A stretch of DNA of 64,000 bases from Oleispira sp036960605 (GTDB lineage Bacteria > Pseudomonadota > Gammaproteobacteria > Pseudomonadales > Oceanobacteraceae). The notes below the pieces were generated by a model that saw nothing but the letters and a program-made list of their open reading frames with translations, had not been told where the DNA came from and searched no databases. This document shows, piece by piece, positions 62,832 through 64,000 of this stretch. Each line of letters begins with the position of its first letter. Position 1 is the stretch's first letter. Made by a program: the position numbers and the translations under genes. Location of the stretch: assembly GCA_036960605.1 (NCBI GenBank), contig JBALXI010000007.1, positions 62,001 to 126,000 of the forward strand. Direction: 5' to 3'.

Positions 62832-64000
62832 ATGAATTATCCATTTGTTAAAACAATAGGATCAAAAGCTTTGTTGGGGCTTTTTTCCGGCTTAATCGGC
62901 TTCTCTCAAATTTCTGTCGCGCATAATGACGCTGCTTATAGTCATGACTATCGCGCCGTTGCCTCTAACTCTGCCTGGATGGCGGGTGTTGATGGTAATA
63001 AGCGAGTCAGTGAATTATCGATTCCAGGTACCCACGATACCATGTCTATTCGTGCGGGTGATGCTTGGCAAAATCAAACGATGACCTTAGCGCAGCAGCT
63101 AACGTCTGGTGTGCGTGTGTTTGATATGCGTACTCGTCATATCAATAACGGCTTACGTATGCATCACGGGATTATCGCCCAAGATACTTATTTCAATAAT
63201 GTATTAAATGATATCGATGGCTTCTTAGCGGCTAATCCAAGCGAGACTGTTTTATTCCGTTTGCGTACTGAACATACGTCAGAGAATAATACTGAAAGTT
63301 ATACTCAAACTTTGAATAAATATTTAGCGGCGAAGGGTGCTAAGCGCTGGGTTCCTACTAATTCAAATCCAACCCTAAATGAAATTCGCGGTAAGTTTGT
63401 AATCTTGCAAGAATTCTCTGGTTATGCCCCTGATGGCAAGCCTTACGGACTTTCTTATGGCGCGATTGATAAGCAAGACGACTATGCAATGTCTACGAAT
63501 TGGGCACTGTATGACAAGTGGACGGCTGTTAAAAACCATTTGAATAAATCAAAAAATGGAAATCGCAATACGATCTACATGAACTACCTAAGTGGTGCTA
63601 ATGGTTCGTTCCCATACTTTGTTGTAAGTGGTCACTCTAGCCCAGGTACTTCAGCACCGCGTTTGGCAACTGGCCTTACGACTCCTGGTTGGAACAGTTC
63701 TTACCCTGACTTCCCACGCGTTAGCTGCTTTATCGGTATTTGTACTATTGCCTTTGAAGGTACGAATACACTAACGGCAAACTACATCGCGAACTCAGCC
63801 TATAACTCTGGTGTTGCCGGTATGGTGATGACAGATTTCCCAGGTAAGGGTTTTATTGAAAATATTATCCGTTTAAACAACGTTGCTGATTACCGTGAAT
63901 TGCGTGATGCACGTACTGGCAAGTGTCTTGATTTTGAAGGTGTTACACCGGCTAACGGTAAAAAGGCTTTGCTTTGGGATTGTGCGAATGTTACTTGGCA
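62832..64000 (+). CDS. Exported PI-PLC-like protein with ricin-B domain, no EEP (type B, copy 3; 3' end outside window)
   Basis: 389 codons are visible with no stop before the right edge. The signal peptide ends ISVA. The PI-PLC barrel matches the other type B copies: IPGTHDTMSI, TSGVRVFDMRTRH, MHHGIIAQD and CFIGICTIAFEGTN. Where the others go on to the EEP domain, this one passes at about residue 353 straight into a ricin-B start (YRELRDARTGKCLDFEG, LLWDCANVTWQ). This is a shorter, single-enzyme variant. No clear ribosome site is seen. Confidence 0.85.
   Translation, partial: MNYPFVKTIGSKALLGLFSGLIGFSQISVAHNDAAYSHDYRAVASNSAWMAGVDGNKRVSELSIPGTHDTMSIRAGDAWQNQTMTLAQQLTSGVRVFDMRTRHINNGLRMHHGIIAQDTYFNNVLNDIDGFLAANPSETVLFRLRTEHTSENNTESYTQTLNKYLAAKGAKRWVPTNSNPTLNEIRGKFVILQEFSGYAPDGKPYGLSYGAIDKQDDYAMSTNWALYDKWTAVKNHLNKSKNGNRNTIYMNYLSGANGSFPYFVVSGHSSPGTSAPRLATGLTTPGWNSSYPDFPRVSCFIGICTIAFEGTNTLTANYIANSAYNSGVAGMVMTDFPGKGFIENIIRLNNVADYRELRDARTGKCLDFEGVTPANGKKALLWDCANVTW

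Overview
The window looks like the chromosome of a moderately low-GC marine gammaproteobacterium, probably in the Oceanospirillales/Pseudomonadales neighbourhood. The basis is a complete Na+-translocating NADH:quinone reductase operon (nqrA-F) beside a long-form gap, mfd and a csiV-like gene, an arrangement I recall from Pseudomonas, together with a type VI secretion VgrG, an RND pump and many AraC regulators with OruR/ArgR-type sensor halves. The species cannot be named from the sequence. No rRNA, tRNA or CRISPR array was seen.

Layout. 1-4.4 kb: a minus-strand type VI secretion pair, vgrG then a DUF2169 gene that runs off the left edge. 4.6-9.4 kb: a small orphan gene and the mfd-csiV operon. 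9.4-17.4 kb: gap, then nqrABCDEF with translational coupling throughout. 17.4-22.8 kb: a periplasmic MsrA-MsrB fusion, two spondin-domain surface proteins, and a response regulator/histidine kinase pair. 22.9-27.3 kb: an RND efflux adaptor and pump.

27.3-46.4 kb and 62.8-64 kb: the most unusual part. Five genes encode exported proteins built on phosphatidylinositol-PLC-like catalytic domains. Two (28.6 and 40.2 kb) belong to one subfamily. Three (36.0, 43.1 and 62.8 kb, the last cut by the window edge) belong to another; two of those also carry a complete endonuclease/exonuclease/phosphatase (EEP) domain, so each has two phosphodiesterase modules in one chain. All four complete copies carry exactly three copies of a Cys/Trp repeat with a constant RNAK core. 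Their C-termini are swapped between a ricin-B trefoil, a second threefold repeat with a YGC...RC core, and a PPC domain. AraC regulators sit beside these genes, and one is divergent from a Baeyer-Villiger-type monooxygenase/MpaB-like operon. Together this suggests a regulated, expanded set of secreted phospholipase or sphingomyelinase-like enzymes aimed at membranes or surface glycans.

46.9-51.7 kb: an integron gene-cassette array (nine cassettes, eight convincing attC sites and one degraded) with no integrase gene anywhere in the window, i.e. a CALIN. The first two cassettes are tandem copies with no difference seen. The left boundary carries three copies of a 15-bp motif and a 14-bp perfect inverted repeat.

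51.8-62.6 kb: an AraC regulator divergent from a molybdopterin oxidoreductase, a LysR regulator, a reductive-dehalogenase-like iron-sulfur protein, then a LysR regulator divergent from a run of redox and detoxification genes (DUF5519, FMN reductase, MFS exporter, glutathionyl-hydroquinone-reductase-like GST, SnoaL-like lipoprotein).
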